Assembly (NCBI RefSeq): GCF_030503435.1
Contig: NZ_JAUKPO010000044.1
Span: 1 to 36,999 of the forward strand
Source of the DNA: Rhodocytophaga aerolata
GTDB lineage: Bacteria > Bacteroidota > Bacteroidia > Cytophagales > 172606-1
Direction of reading: 5' to 3'
Length of the DNA: 36,999 bases
This document shows positions 17,991-27,550 of this stretch, in pieces (positions within the stretch are counted from its first letter, which is position 1; every line of letters starts with the position of its first letter). The notes under the pieces are model-generated. The model searched no databases, was not told the origin of the DNA, and was given only the letters and a program-made list of their open reading frames with translations. A program made the position numbers and the translations under genes.

Positions 17991-20594
17991 TTAGAAAACA
18001 AGGCTAGCACCTATGGAATATAGTCTGGCTACAGGATACGTATGACTGGTATAGGTACCCGGCCTTGGTCCATTTATGCCTGCCATTTCCGGGTCAATGC
18101 CTTTGAATTTAGTAAAAGTAAATAAATTGTTCCCTGATAAATAAATACGGACTTTTTGTATGGGGTTGTTCTTTACCGGAAGTGTATAGCCTATAATAAG
18201 GTTATCAATCTTTATATAATCTCCTCTTTCAATAAAGTAATCGGTATCTCGCAGCTGATAAAGTTTATCAAGTACTTGAAGATCTAGATCTTGAACTTCA
18301 GTTAAAATGTTGCGGGAACTATTCGAGTCCATATACAAATCCATATATTTATACCGGTGAAAATTCCATATATGGAAGCCTAATGCACCGCTTAAATTCA
18401 GCGTTACATCCAAATTGTTAAATGTAAAGCTATTAACAAACCCCAGAAAAGTTGTTGGTGCACCGTTGCCTAATGGCACTTTATCTTCTGTTCTTAAATC
18501 CTTATATAGCAATTCTTTGCCTGATTTGCTGATATAACGGGCTTCCTGATCAACTGTAAACCCGGCAAGTTTATAGCCATACAAAACCCCAACTGGTTGA
18601 CCTTTGGTTAGACTATTCGGATAGGTAAAAGGGCTATCGTGTACTATATTCTTGTTAAAGGAGATATTGAAATTAATATTCCATTCAACAGATGAGGAAA
18701 CAATGGGTTGTGCCTTTAATAAAAATTCCCAACCCTTATTCTGAAGCTTACCCGTATTATCTGTATATTTTAGATTACTCCCAAATTCATAAAATATGGC
18801 TTGGCTCATTAGTAAATCATACGTTGTACGGTTGTAGTAGTCAGCCTGCAACAGTAGTCTTTCCGATAAAAAACCTATGTCAATCCCAGCATTGATTTCT
18901 GTAAGTTTCTCTCCATGCAGACCAGGGTTTAGTGGTAAAGACTCACTAAAGCTGAAATGATAGATACCTTTTTCACGCCCGGTAATCCCATACCCGGCCC
19001 GTATTTTTAAGTCACTTAATCCTGTTCGATCTTTTAAGAATTGTTCATTATTGATCTTCCAGGCAGCCTCATAGGCTGGGTAGTATTGCGGGGAGGCATA
19101 TAAATTATACAAAGGTGATTGATCCTGCCGGAGGCTGGCAGAGAGAAAATACTTTTGTTTAAAGTTATACTGAAATCTTGCAAAAATAGATTCCAGTTTA
19201 TACGCATACCTGCTGTTTGCATATCTGTATCCGGATAAATTTCCATTAACAAGCAGAGAGTCTTTCATTTCGCGCTGACTTACCTGTTCTTGCCTGGAGA
19301 TCCCCATTAATAAATCTATAGTGTGGTCACTAAATGAAGTAGTATAGTTTAGGGTGGCTTCTATGGTTGTGGTTTTGTCTTTCTCCGTGTTTTTACCAAA
19401 ATACTGGCTATTTGCTATAACTTTTTTATCTACTCGTTGGTACTTGTCAATTTCTGCCAGAAGCTGATAAGCAAAAACTGAAGTAAAAGTTAAGCCTTTA
19501 ACAATCCGGTAACTAGCTCTGGCAGAAGCAAGCCAGTCGTTCCTGTGAGGGTTTTTATAGTAAACATTTATTAGATCTAAAGGATTGGCGAAACCTCGTA
19601 AATCTGTTCCATTCAAAGCAACAGTAGGGTTATACACTTCTGCCTGTTCATAGATATTTATGGCTTCATTCGCATACAGGTTGTAGTGCTTTTTATACCT
19701 CATCGGGGTAAAGCTAAGTGAACCATTCAAAGTTAATTTATCATTAAAAGCTTTCTGGGAGAGATTAATCCGGCTGTTGAACAAACGTTTGCCATTGTTT
19801 TTCAAAATACCCTTATGGTCCCGGTAGTTGAGAGATAGGTAATAAGCCGTTTTAGAAAAGCCACCAGACATAGATACGTGGTGTACCTGGCTTACTTTGC
19901 TCTGGCTAACTTCTTTTTCCCAGTCTGTACTTGCCCCAAGGTCATACATACCATTAGCATAATTTCTGAGTGTTTGTACAGAACTTTTTGTCCAATTATT
20001 TTTTACTTGCCGCCATTCGTCTGCCGCAAGAAAACCGGTTTCACTGCTTATATCCTGCATATATCCATATGTCGAATAGGTGACGACAGGCTTACTGGCT
20101 TTTCCTTTTTTGGTTGTAATCAGTATTACGCCGTTGGCTCCACGTACACCATAGATAGCAGCTGATGAAGCACTCCGCAATACATCTATAGATTCTATAT
20201 CTTCAGGCATTACTATACTCAGGTCTGCCTGCGGAATACCATCAATCACATATAACGGCTTTGTAGAGCCATATAAAGTACTGATGCCACGTATCTGTAT
20301 TTGTAATGCTTGTAATGGATTATTACCCTCTGCACGTATCATAGCTAATCCGGCAACCCGGCCCTGTATAAGTTCCAACGGTGAATAAATAATAGTCCCT
20401 TTATTAAAATTCTGCGTAGTGACATGGGTAACAGCTCCTGTGTTAGTAGTTGACCGCTGCATTCCGTATCCAATTTGGATGTCTGCCGGGCTCTCCGTTT
20501 GTAGGGTTGTGGAGTCTGATACATTGCTCTGTTGTGCCATAACAAAGGGTACCATAGTATTCAATAGGAAAATAACTAGTAAAAGTCTTCTCAT
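17991..20594 (-). CDS. Short SusC/RagA-like TonB-dependent outer membrane receptor without SusD partner
   Basis: 867 residues with a signal peptide ending FVMAQQ. The plug domain carries SusC/RagA features: [11 protein letters not shown] in the place of the usual VGYGTQ box, [39 protein letters not shown] and [20 protein letters not shown]. The remainder alternates beta strands of a 22-strand barrel and ends [14 protein letters not shown]. It differs from a standard SusC in three ways: it is about 150 or more residues short, it lacks the N-terminal carboxypeptidase-regulatory-like domain, and no SusD gene is next to it. It starts 99 nt after the GH1 gene on the same strand, but a terminator lies between them. 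Uptake of a sugar or other ligand across the outer membrane is the likely role. Confidence 0.88.
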   Translation of the reverse strand: MRRLLLVIFLLNTMVPFVMAQQSNVSDSTTLQTESPADIQIGYGMQRSTTNTGAVTHVTTQNFNKGTIIYSPLELIQGRVAGLAMIRAEGNNPLQALQIQIRGISTLYGSTKPLYVIDGIPQADLSIVMPEDIESIDVLRSASSAAIYGVRGANGVILITTKKGKASKPVVTYSTYGYMQDISSETGFLAADEWRQVKNNWTKSSVQTLRNYANGMYDLGASTDWEKEVSQSKVSQVHHVSMSGGFSKTAYYLSLNYRDHKGILKNNGKRLFNSRINLSQKAFNDKLTLNGSLSFTPMRYKKHYNLYANEAINIYEQAEVYNPTVALNGTDLRGFANPLDLINVYYKNPHRNDWLASARASYRIVKGLTFTSVFAYQLLAEIDKYQRVDKKVIANSQYFGKNTEKDKTTTIEATLNYTTSFSDHTIDLLMGISRQEQVSQREMKDSLLVNGNLSGYRYANSRYAYKLESIFARFQYNFKQKYFLSASLRQDQSPLYNLYASPQYYPAYEAAWKINNEQFLKDRTGLSDLKIRAGYGITGREKGIYHFSFSESLPLNPGLHGEKLTEINAGIDIGFLSERLLLQADYYNRTTYDLLMSQAIFYEFGSNLKYTDNTGKLQNKGWEFLLKAQPIVSSSVEWNINFNISFNKNIVHDSPFTYPNSLTKGQPVGVLYGYKLAGFTVDQEARYISKSGKELLYKDLRTEDKVPLGNGAPTTFLGFVNSFTFNNLDVTLNLSGALGFHIWNFHRYKYMDLYMDSNSSRNILTEVQDLDLQVLDKLYQLRDTDYFIERGDYIKIDNLIIGYTLPVKNNPIQKVRIYLSGNNLFTFTKFKGIDPEMAGINGPRPGTYTSHTYPVARLYSIGASLVF

Positions 20595-20634
20595 AAAAAG
20601 CCCTCGTTGTAAAGTAAATTGCTACATACAAAAA

Positions 20635-20668
20635 GGCCACCCAGGGTAGGGCAGCCTTTTTCTTTTCA
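20635..20668 (-). terminator. Terminator of the stand-alone GH1 gene
   Basis: Read on the minus strand, AAAAAGGCTGCC pairs with GGTGGCCTTTTT (two G-T wobbles) and ends in five T residues. It separates the GH1 gene from the SusC-like receptor gene. Confidence 0.75.
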
Positions 20669-20693
20669 AAGTGTATATTTAATAAAGGTCTCG

Positions 20694-21923
20694 TTATAAG
20701 GTAGCAGCCACCATTTTACGGTCGACTGGCTTAAGGTCAGCATTGGACCAGTTTAACACCGGTTCCTGGCTCCATTCTTTTATCAACTTCTGGTAAGCTT
20801 CGCCTAGGGGACGGATGTTGCGGTCCATGTCGTACATGCCCAGTGAATTAATATTTCCGTTGTCTTCCCGTAAAGCTGTGTCCCAGTCTACCTGGTCAAT
20901 CAGGCTGTACCAGGTAAATCCGACAATTGGCACGCCATCATTTTTCAGTCTCACCAGGTTAGCCCATTGTTTCTGCAACCACTCTATGGCCATCGGTTCT
21001 TTCATATTGGTCTCGGTATGCATCAGAGGCAATCCGTACCGTTGATAATATTGCATAGCCACAGTATAGTACCCAAACAAATCTCCGGAAGCAGAGGTAT
21101 GTCCATTGGGATGAACCATATGCTCATTGGTTACATAATAATCAGTGCCTACAATAAAAGTAGCCTTTGTTGAATGGTTACGGAACCAGGCATATTCTGC
21201 TTTGGTCATGCCATTATTCAGCAAATACTGTTGCATACTTTCAGAAGGTGCATGACCTACGGTGAGGTCAAGCGGCAAGAAACGTTTCTGGTTCAGAAAG
21301 TCTGCTTTGGCCTGGCAGCTGGGGTCTTCGGCGTGAAAGTACTCACACGATTCACTCTGAATAAACACGGCATTCGGCTGTATCTCCAAAATTGCCTCAA
21401 TAGCCATCAGGTTAGCCTTGCACAAGTTTTTAAGGGCAGTTACATAGCTTTTCTCACTGCTCAGCCGCTCGTTCCACCAGCCATACTGGGCTGAGAACAT
21501 GGCAGCAATAAATATCTCATTAATAGGAGTGTAATACCGCTGATCTGGGAAACGCTTGGCATAGGCCCGGGCGTAGTCTGCAAAGTATACCGGAAAATCT
21601 GGGTTCTGGAAGTTGCCTATCCAATCTGGCACACCAAAATGACAAAGGTCAACAATGGGTGTAATTCCCAGACGTTTCATTTCGTAATTGGTTTCGTCTG
21701 TGAAACTCCAATCAAATCTACCAGGGGCTTGATGTATTTTATAATAGGGCCCACCGTACCGTAAAAACTCAATGCCACTTTCCTTTACTAAGTGCAGGTC
21801 TTCTTTCCAATATTGATAATGTTTGGCTTTTTCTAATTCATCTACCCGTTTGGTAGAGCCATCCGGCAACACAATAGTAGGATAACTATTTTCGATTCCG
21901 GTGGCAAACATAAATTTATTCAT
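20694..21923 (-). CDS. GH1-family glycoside hydrolase-like protein
   Basis: 409 residues from the ATG at 21923 (MNKFMFATGIENS). An in-frame start at 21986 would add 21 residues that look like untranslated leader. No signal peptide, so cytoplasmic. It is a GH1 (beta/alpha) barrel: the acid/base Glu136 sits in TPINEIF and the nucleophile Glu304 in LMHTETNM, spaced 168 residues apart, a little closer than in classical beta-glucosidases. The substrate loop differs too: GH1 enzymes usually show TENG where this has TETN. FTWYSLIDQVDWD matches the WSL.D.FEW region near the end. It is clearly related to the GH1-like half of the protein at 25099, which lies in the divergent operon. Hydrolase or transglycosidase activity on a beta-linked sugar is expected; the substrate is unknown. 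Confidence 0.85.
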   Translation of the reverse strand: MNKFMFATGIENSYPTIVLPDGSTKRVDELEKAKHYQYWKEDLHLVKESGIEFLRYGGPYYKIHQAPGRFDWSFTDETNYEMKRLGITPIVDLCHFGVPDWIGNFQNPDFPVYFADYARAYAKRFPDQRYYTPINEIFIAAMFSAQYGWWNERLSSEKSYVTALKNLCKANLMAIEAILEIQPNAVFIQSESCEYFHAEDPSCQAKADFLNQKRFLPLDLTVGHAPSESMQQYLLNNGMTKAEYAWFRNHSTKATFIVGTDYYVTNEHMVHPNGHTSASGDLFGYYTVAMQYYQRYGLPLMHTETNMKEPMAIEWLQKQWANLVRLKNDGVPIVGFTWYSLIDQVDWDTALREDNGNINSLGMYDMDRNIRPLGEAYQKLIKEWSQEPVLNWSNADLKPVDRKMVAATL

Positions 21924-22674
21924 ATAAAATAAATAGGTGAAATCAGTTTTTTGTATACAATATCTGTTCCTGAAATGCTGTAGCAACCAATAAAAGCAAA
22001 ATTATTCCGGAGGCTACTATTTTTCAAAACTAGAAGGAATCAGGCCATTTTCCTCGCCTAATCCGGTAGTAAACATACATGTAATATTTTCATTAAAAAG
22101 TTTGCAGAAATACATGTTAAAATAGGCTTATTTTAAGTTGGTAACCTAAGACAGGAAGCAGATTTTTACTCCAGGAAATCTTCTGTATTTAATGTAGTAA
22201 TCTTACTATCAATAAGTTGTAAATAATAAATGGAAACTGTTATCAACTAAAAAAGGTAACCGCCGGCATATGTATGTATGTTACCTGTTGTAAAATATTT
22301 GCTAAATAAATTTAATTTTTATGATATAATCCGTCAAATACAACCAAAATTTGTAAGGCTCCGTATAAATCTTCAGTTGAACCTGGCTTGATTCCCTTCC
22401 AGCAAAATATATCAATAGATCATGGCCGCATTACCCTTGGATGTATCGGATGAACAGAAAAAAGTTACTATACGGATAGATGCTCCTGATTGAATTATTT
22501 TTAGGAGATTTTAGCAAGCATGACAACAAACCATCCTTCTCTTTCCTCCCGGAGGTTTGTAGCAGATTAGCCGCCAGTGCTTTGCCATGTACTTTTTTAA
22601 TGCTTGTGCCTGGTAACAAGCTTCTTAAGGCTGAATAAGCCAAAAATATAAAATACTTTAACTTAACTATATAC
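21924..22674. other. 750-base divergent intergenic region upstream of the glycan locus
   Basis: A/T-rich region between the minus-strand GH1 gene and the plus-strand glycosyltransferase gene. It must hold the promoters of both. An inverted repeat AGGTAAC...GTTACCT lies at 22254-22286 with 19 nt between the arms. No convincing gene is seen in any frame. Confidence 0.5.
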
Positions 22675-23922
22675 ATGAGTTCTACTTTTCATGAATGGGC
22701 CCCTACTGCGGGTAGGGCTGAAAAAAATGTCTCTACTTTTAATACTGCTACTCTTTCCAATCAGGCCGGTGCAATGCAGGAACTATGGACTACGTTTGCT
22801 GATCTGGCTAAACCCTTACCCGATCTGATTTGTTTTTCCCACCTGCGATGGGATTTTGTATTTCAGCGGCCTCAGCACCTATTAAGCCGGTTTGCTTCGC
22901 AAATCCGGACGTTTGTTATTGAAGAGCCTATTTTTGATGCACCTCAATCGCCCGGGTTTATGCACCTAAGCAGCCGGGGCGAAAACCTGACCATAGCCGT
23001 TCCACACCTGCCTGGGGGCTATAGTGCCACGGAACACAATGCCATGCAAAAACAGCTGGTAGACCAGCTGCTGCAAGAGCAATCTATTAGTCATTTTGTG
23101 GCCTGGTATTATACGCCTATAGCCTTAAATTTTAGTAACCATCTAAAACCAGCCGTTACTGTGTACGACTGTATGGATGAACTTTCTGCCTTTGCCGGTG
23201 CACCGCCCGAACTGCTTATCAGAGAACAAGAACTTTTTGCCAAAGCGGACCTGGTATTTACCGGAGGACAGAGCTTATATGAAGCCAAGCGGGAGAAACA
23301 TCCGGCTGTATATGCTTTCCCAAGTAGTATAGAGCGTGCCCATTTTGCACAGGCCAAACATATCACCCAGCAACCGGCCGACCAGCAAGATATCCCTCAA
23401 CCTCGTATGGGCTTTTACGGGGTAATTGATGAACGGATGGATATAGACCTGCTAGGAAAAGTAGCCGAACTTCGCCCGGAATGGCAGCTAATCATGCTGG
23501 GGCCAGTAGTGAAAATTGATCCGGCAACCTTACCTAAGCCTGGCAATATCCACTATTTAGGCATGAAGTCTTATAAAGAGTTGCCAGCTTATTTGAGCGG
23601 ATGGGATGTAGCCCTGCTTCCTTTTGCCATGAATGAGTCCACCAGATTTATTAGTCCGACAAAAACACCGGAATATTTATCTGCGGGCATACCAGTGGTT
23701 TCTGCACCCATCCGGGATGTAGTAAAACCCTATGGCGAATTAGGACTCGTACACATTGCCGCTACTGCAGAAGAGTTTGTAAAAGCTATTGAGCTGGCTT
23801 TACAGCAACAGACTGATGCCAAGTGGCAGGCCGAAGTAGATAAATTTTTGTCGCAGCTTTCCTGGGATAAAACCTGGGGATATATGACTCATTTAATTTG
23901 CAGCCAGTTACAAAGCCGGTAA
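22675..23922 (+). CDS. Glycosyltransferase (GT-B fold, GT4-like)
   Basis: 415 residues, soluble. The N-terminal half has ICFSHLRWDFVFQRPQHLLS, a hallmark of a group of bacterial glycosyltransferases found with UDP-galactopyranose mutase. The C-terminal half has the GT-B nucleotide-sugar site: GFYGVIDERMDIDLL, KSYKELPAYLSGWDVALLPF and FISPTKTPEYLSAGIPVVSA, in which the Lys/Glu pair contacts the donor phosphate and sugar. It is the first gene of a three-gene set with glf starting 56 nt after its stop, so UDP-galactofuranose is a plausible donor. The start at 22675 lies in a Bacteroidota-like A/T-rich context. The first 35 residues look poorly conserved. Family call is firm; donor is inferred. 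Confidence 0.85.
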   Translation: MSSTFHEWAPTAGRAEKNVSTFNTATLSNQAGAMQELWTTFADLAKPLPDLICFSHLRWDFVFQRPQHLLSRFASQIRTFVIEEPIFDAPQSPGFMHLSSRGENLTIAVPHLPGGYSATEHNAMQKQLVDQLLQEQSISHFVAWYYTPIALNFSNHLKPAVTVYDCMDELSAFAGAPPELLIREQELFAKADLVFTGGQSLYEAKREKHPAVYAFPSSIERAHFAQAKHITQQPADQQDIPQPRMGFYGVIDERMDIDLLGKVAELRPEWQLIMLGPVVKIDPATLPKPGNIHYLGMKSYKELPAYLSGWDVALLPFAMNESTRFISPTKTPEYLSAGIPVVSAPIRDVVKPYGELGLVHIAATAEEFVKAIELALQQQTDAKWQAEVDKFLSQLSWDKTWGYMTHLICSQLQSR

Positions 23923-23978
23923 AGCAAAATTTTTTCTAATAATCTATTAACAAACCACCTAAACAACCAAATCAAGAT

Positions 23979-25130
23979 ATGTTTGATTATTTAATTGTAG
24001 GCGCAGGTTTTGCAGGCAGTGTACTAGCAGAACGGCTGGCAAACGAGGCAGGAAAAAAAGTATTAATTATAGATAAACGAAACCATATTGGTGGAAATGC
24101 ATATGATTTTTACGATGATGCCGGAATACTTATTCACAAGTACGGGCCTCATATTTTTCATACCAATTCACCGGAAGTATTCTCCTACTTGTCCCGCTTT
24201 ACGCAATGGAGACCCTATGAACACCGGGTACTTACAACAGTAGAAGGAAAGCTTTTGCCTATCCCCATCAACCTGGATACCGTAAATAAGCTTTACGATA
24301 AGAACTTTACTTCTGAAGAACTGGAACAATTTTTAAACTCCATCAAAGAAGATGTAAAACAGATCCGTACGTCAGAAGACGTAGTAGTAAGCCAGGTAGG
24401 CCGCGATTTGTATGAGAAATTCTTCCGGGGTTATACACGTAAGCAATGGGGCATGGACCCCTCGGAACTGGATAAGGCCGTAACTTCCCGTATTCCAACC
24501 CGCACCAACCAGGACGACCGCTATTTTACAGATACCTACCAGGCTATGCCTCTGCATGGATACACCAGGATGTTCGAAAAAATGCTGACTCATCCCAACA
24601 TCCATATCATGCTCAATACCGACTATAAGGATTTGAAAGGCGTTATCCCCTATAATAAATTGATTTTTACAGGTCCGGTAGACGAATACTTTGATTATTG
24701 CTATGGAAAATTACCTTACCGCTCATTAAACTTTGTACATAAAACCTATGATGTACGGCAATTCCAGCCAGTAGCGGTAGTAAATTATCCTAATGATCAC
24801 GAATACACCAGGATTACCGAATACAAACACTTAACTGGCCAGACCAATGAAAAAACAAGTGTAACTTATGAGTTTCCCTGCTGGAATGGCGACCCTTATT
24901 ATCCAGTGCCTAAGCCTGAAAATGCTGAACTTTACCAGAAATACAAAAACCTGGCAGATGAAACACCAGATGTTCATTTTGTGGGCAGGCTGGCTACTTA
25001 CCGGTATTATAACATGGACCAGGTAGTAGCACAGGCTTTGGCAACCTATAATAAATTATCTCAGCGTACACTGGCTGAACAACTAGTAACCAAAAAGAAT
25101 GGCTGGAAATCACAATTATCCGCCAGTTGA
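23979..25130 (+). CDS. glf: UDP-galactopyranose mutase
   Basis: 383 residues, the usual length. It begins with the FAD dinucleotide motif (VGAGFAG, Gly8-Ala-Gly10 to Gly13) followed by DKRNHIGGNAYDFYDDAG. Further family motifs are HKYGPHIFHTNSPEVFSYL, GYTRKQWGMDPSELDK, IPTRTNQDDRYFTD and, near the end, FVGRLATYRYYNMDQVVAQA, which holds the Arg and Tyr residues that bind substrate and FAD. The enzyme converts UDP-galactopyranose to UDP-galactofuranose, the donor for cell-surface galactofuranose. Its last 32 nt overlap the next gene, which suggests translational coupling. This is the most certain enzyme call in the locus and points to a galactofuranose-containing glycan. Confidence 0.97.
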   Translation: MFDYLIVGAGFAGSVLAERLANEAGKKVLIIDKRNHIGGNAYDFYDDAGILIHKYGPHIFHTNSPEVFSYLSRFTQWRPYEHRVLTTVEGKLLPIPINLDTVNKLYDKNFTSEELEQFLNSIKEDVKQIRTSEDVVVSQVGRDLYEKFFRGYTRKQWGMDPSELDKAVTSRIPTRTNQDDRYFTDTYQAMPLHGYTRMFEKMLTHPNIHIMLNTDYKDLKGVIPYNKLIFTGPVDEYFDYCYGKLPYRSLNFVHKTYDVRQFQPVAVVNYPNDHEYTRITEYKHLTGQTNEKTSVTYEFPCWNGDPYYPVPKPENAELYQKYKNLADETPDVHFVGRLATYRYYNMDQVVAQALATYNKLSQRTLAEQLVTKKNGWKSQLSAS

Positions 25131-27312
25131 GGTTTGGGCAGGTGTAGAATGTACGGTCAACAGGGTAGCCGATCATTTCAACGATCAGCTCCTGTTGAAC
25201 GGGCATCATCACCGCCTTGATGATCTGGAACACATTGCCTGGCTGGGAGTACGCACCATCCGTTATCCGGTTTTGTGGGAACGTACGGCCCCTAAAAGCC
25301 TTGCAAAGCCCGACTGGCATTGGACCGATCAACGTCTTTCTAATTTAAAAAGCCTGGGCATTAATCCTATTGCCGGATTAACCCACCATGGCAGCGGACC
25401 TTCCTACACAAGTTTAGCGGATGCTTCTTTTGCAGAAGGACTCGCACAGTATGCGGGTATGGTGGCCAGGCGGTATCCATGGCTTACACATTATACACCT
25501 GTAAATGAACCCTTAACCACTGCCCGTTTCTCAGGTTTGTATGGGCACTGGTATCCACACAAACAAAGTCCTTTGTTGTTTGTACAAATGTTGCTGAATC
25601 AATGCAAAGCCACCGTTTTGGCTATGAAACAGATTAGGCAGGTACAGCCAGATGCCTTGCTGGTTCAAACAGAGGATCTGGGGCAAACCCACAGTACACC
25701 TGAACTTGCCTATCAGGCAGACTTTGAAAATAGCCGCCGCTGGCTTACTTATGATCTGCTTTGTGGGAAAGTGAACAAAGGCCACCCGATGTATGCGTAT
25801 TTTCAATGGCTGGGAATTCCCGACAGCGAAATTATTTTTTTTCTGGAAAACCCTTGTCCGCCAGATATTCTCGGGGTAAACCATTACCTGACGAGCGAAC
25901 GTTTTCTGGATAGCCGTACAGATTTCTACCCGCAGCATATGCGGGGAGGCAATGGCAGACATGCCTACGTAGACACAGAAGCCATTCGTATTCCGGAAGT
26001 AGAGGTAGCTGGGCCATACAAGTTGATCAGGCAGGTGTGGGAGCGGTACAAACGGCCGATTGCTATAACAGAAGCTCATCTGGGCTGTACCAGAGAAGAG
26101 CAGCTTCGATGGCTGCACCAGATCTGGCAGACAGCCGGCAAACTACGGGAAGAGGGTGTAGATATACGGGCAGTTACTGGCTGGTCAATGCTGGGCTCCT
26201 ATGATTGGGATAGTTTGCTAACCAATATCCGTGGACATTATGAACCAGGATTATTTGATGTACGGGCCCCTCAACCCAGGCCAACTGCACTAGCCAAGTA
26301 TATCAAAAGCCTTACCAGTGGACAACCTATAGAATATCCCGTACTGGATAGCCCAGGCTGGTGGCAACGCAACGACCGCTGGATCGGCCACTGTTTACAA
26401 CCTATACTGGATAATGCAGCAGACGAGGTAGTATTGCCAGCCCGCGGCCGGCCCATTCTGATCACCGGAGCCACAGGCACATTGGGTAATGCCTTTGAAA
26501 GAATATGTTCCCAAAGAGGCTTATCATTTATATTACTTAACCGGCAGGAGATGGATATTTCCTCTGCTGAACAGGTTGAAGCAGCTGTTACCAAATATCA
26601 TCCCTGGGCAATTATCAATACAGCTGGCTATGTACGGGTGGAACAGGCAGAAAGTGAGCCGGAAAAATGTTTCCGGGAGAACGTAACCGGCGCCGCTGTA
26701 CTGGCAGAGGTTTGCCGCAAGAAAGGAATTCGATTGCTTACCTATTCATCAGACCTGGTTTTTGATGGACAAGCAACTAAACCTTATACAGAAAAAGATA
26801 CGGTGCACCCACAAGGTGTCTATGGAGAAAGTAAGGCAGAAGCAGAAAAGCAAGTTATGGGTATTCTGCCCAGCGCCTTAGTAATCCGGACAAGTGCATT
26901 TTTCGGCCCATGGGACGAACATAATTTTTTGACCTTATTCTTACGGTCCCTGCAAAACGGTGAACCTTTCGATGTGAAAACAAATGAGTATATAAGTCCA
27001 ACCTATGTGCCTGATCTCGTGCATACCAGCCTGGATCTGTTAATAGATGGCGAAGAGGGTATTTGGCACCTGGCAAACCAGGGCTCGATTAGCTGGGCAG
27101 ACTTTGGAAGAACCGTTGCTTTGCAGGCCGGATTCGATGCAGATATGGTAGAAACCTGGTACCAGAAGCAACTAAAACAGGCAGATACAGATGCTAAAAA
27201 GTCTACAGCCCTTAGTAGCTACAAATTGCACAGTATGCCACTATTGGCGAATGCCATTTCAAGGTATGTACACGAATGTACACTTTGGAAAGTACCTGTT
27301 ATTGCACTATAG
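25099..27312 (+). CDS. Fusion of GH1-like glycosidase and RmlD-like sugar-nucleotide reductase
   Basis: 737 residues in two parts. Residues 10 to about 410 are a GH1-like barrel with acid/base Glu137 (TPVNEPL) and nucleophile Glu325 (AITEAHLG), 188 residues apart as in true GH1 enzymes; both catalytic Glu are kept. Residues 450-737 are an extended SDR of the dTDP-4-dehydrorhamnose reductase (RmlD) type: ILITGATGTLG (Gly457-Gly463), AIINTAGYVRVEQAE, SSDLVFDG and the catalytic Tyr575-x-x-x-Lys579 (YGESK). The region ISPTYVPDL is also typical. It overlaps glf by 32 nt, so the two are co-translated. It may make or reduce a sugar nucleotide and then use or edit the glycan product. No signal peptide; cytoplasmic. 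Domain calls are strong; the combined role is unknown. Confidence 0.88.
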   Translation: MAGNHNYPPVEVWAGVECTVNRVADHFNDQLLLNGHHHRLDDLEHIAWLGVRTIRYPVLWERTAPKSLAKPDWHWTDQRLSNLKSLGINPIAGLTHHGSGPSYTSLADASFAEGLAQYAGMVARRYPWLTHYTPVNEPLTTARFSGLYGHWYPHKQSPLLFVQMLLNQCKATVLAMKQIRQVQPDALLVQTEDLGQTHSTPELAYQADFENSRRWLTYDLLCGKVNKGHPMYAYFQWLGIPDSEIIFFLENPCPPDILGVNHYLTSERFLDSRTDFYPQHMRGGNGRHAYVDTEAIRIPEVEVAGPYKLIRQVWERYKRPIAITEAHLGCTREEQLRWLHQIWQTAGKLREEGVDIRAVTGWSMLGSYDWDSLLTNIRGHYEPGLFDVRAPQPRPTALAKYIKSLTSGQPIEYPVLDSPGWWQRNDRWIGHCLQPILDNAADEVVLPARGRPILITGATGTLGNAFERICSQRGLSFILLNRQEMDISSAEQVEAAVTKYHPWAIINTAGYVRVEQAESEPEKCFRENVTGAAVLAEVCRKKGIRLLTYSSDLVFDGQATKPYTEKDTVHPQGVYGESKAEAEKQVMGILPSALVIRTSAFFGPWDEHNFLTLFLRSLQNGEPFDVKTNEYISPTYVPDLVHTSLDLLIDGEEGIWHLANQGSISWADFGRTVALQAGFDADMVETWYQKQLKQADTDAKKSTALSSYKLHSMPLLANAISRYVHECTLWKVPVIAL

Positions 27313-27550
27313 AAAAAATCATGAATGTTGCCTGTTCTTGTAAGGCATTATGCCAACTGGATTAGAGTCCTTTCAAGTCTTAGCAACTAAGTAACTTATT
27401 TTGCTGACTTACGTGCATGCACTAAGTCGTTGCTGGAAACAGTTCACCTGCTTTATGTTGAATTTTATCACCTGAGACATTTCATATACCTTCTTTGCTA
27501 CTAAGTAAAGTGAACAGGGGAGAAGCATAGGTAGTTACCTAAAATAAATT

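Noticed and set aside
21924-21986. Upstream in-frame start of the stand-alone GH1 gene
   Set aside because: The 21 extra residues do not look like a GH1 N terminus or a signal peptide, while the ATG at 21923 leads straight into the conserved barrel.
22431-22676. 81-residue minus-strand ORF in the region before the glycosyltransferase gene
   Set aside because: Its start codon overlaps the start codon of the plus-strand gene, its composition is not protein-like over the second half, and it would be transcribed against a probable promoter. I recognise no family in it.
25531-26118. 195-residue minus-strand ORF inside the GH1-RmlD gene
   Set aside because: It lies wholly antisense to a strongly conserved coding region with catalytic motifs; the amino acid make-up (many Cys, His, Phe, Arg) is that of a shadow frame.
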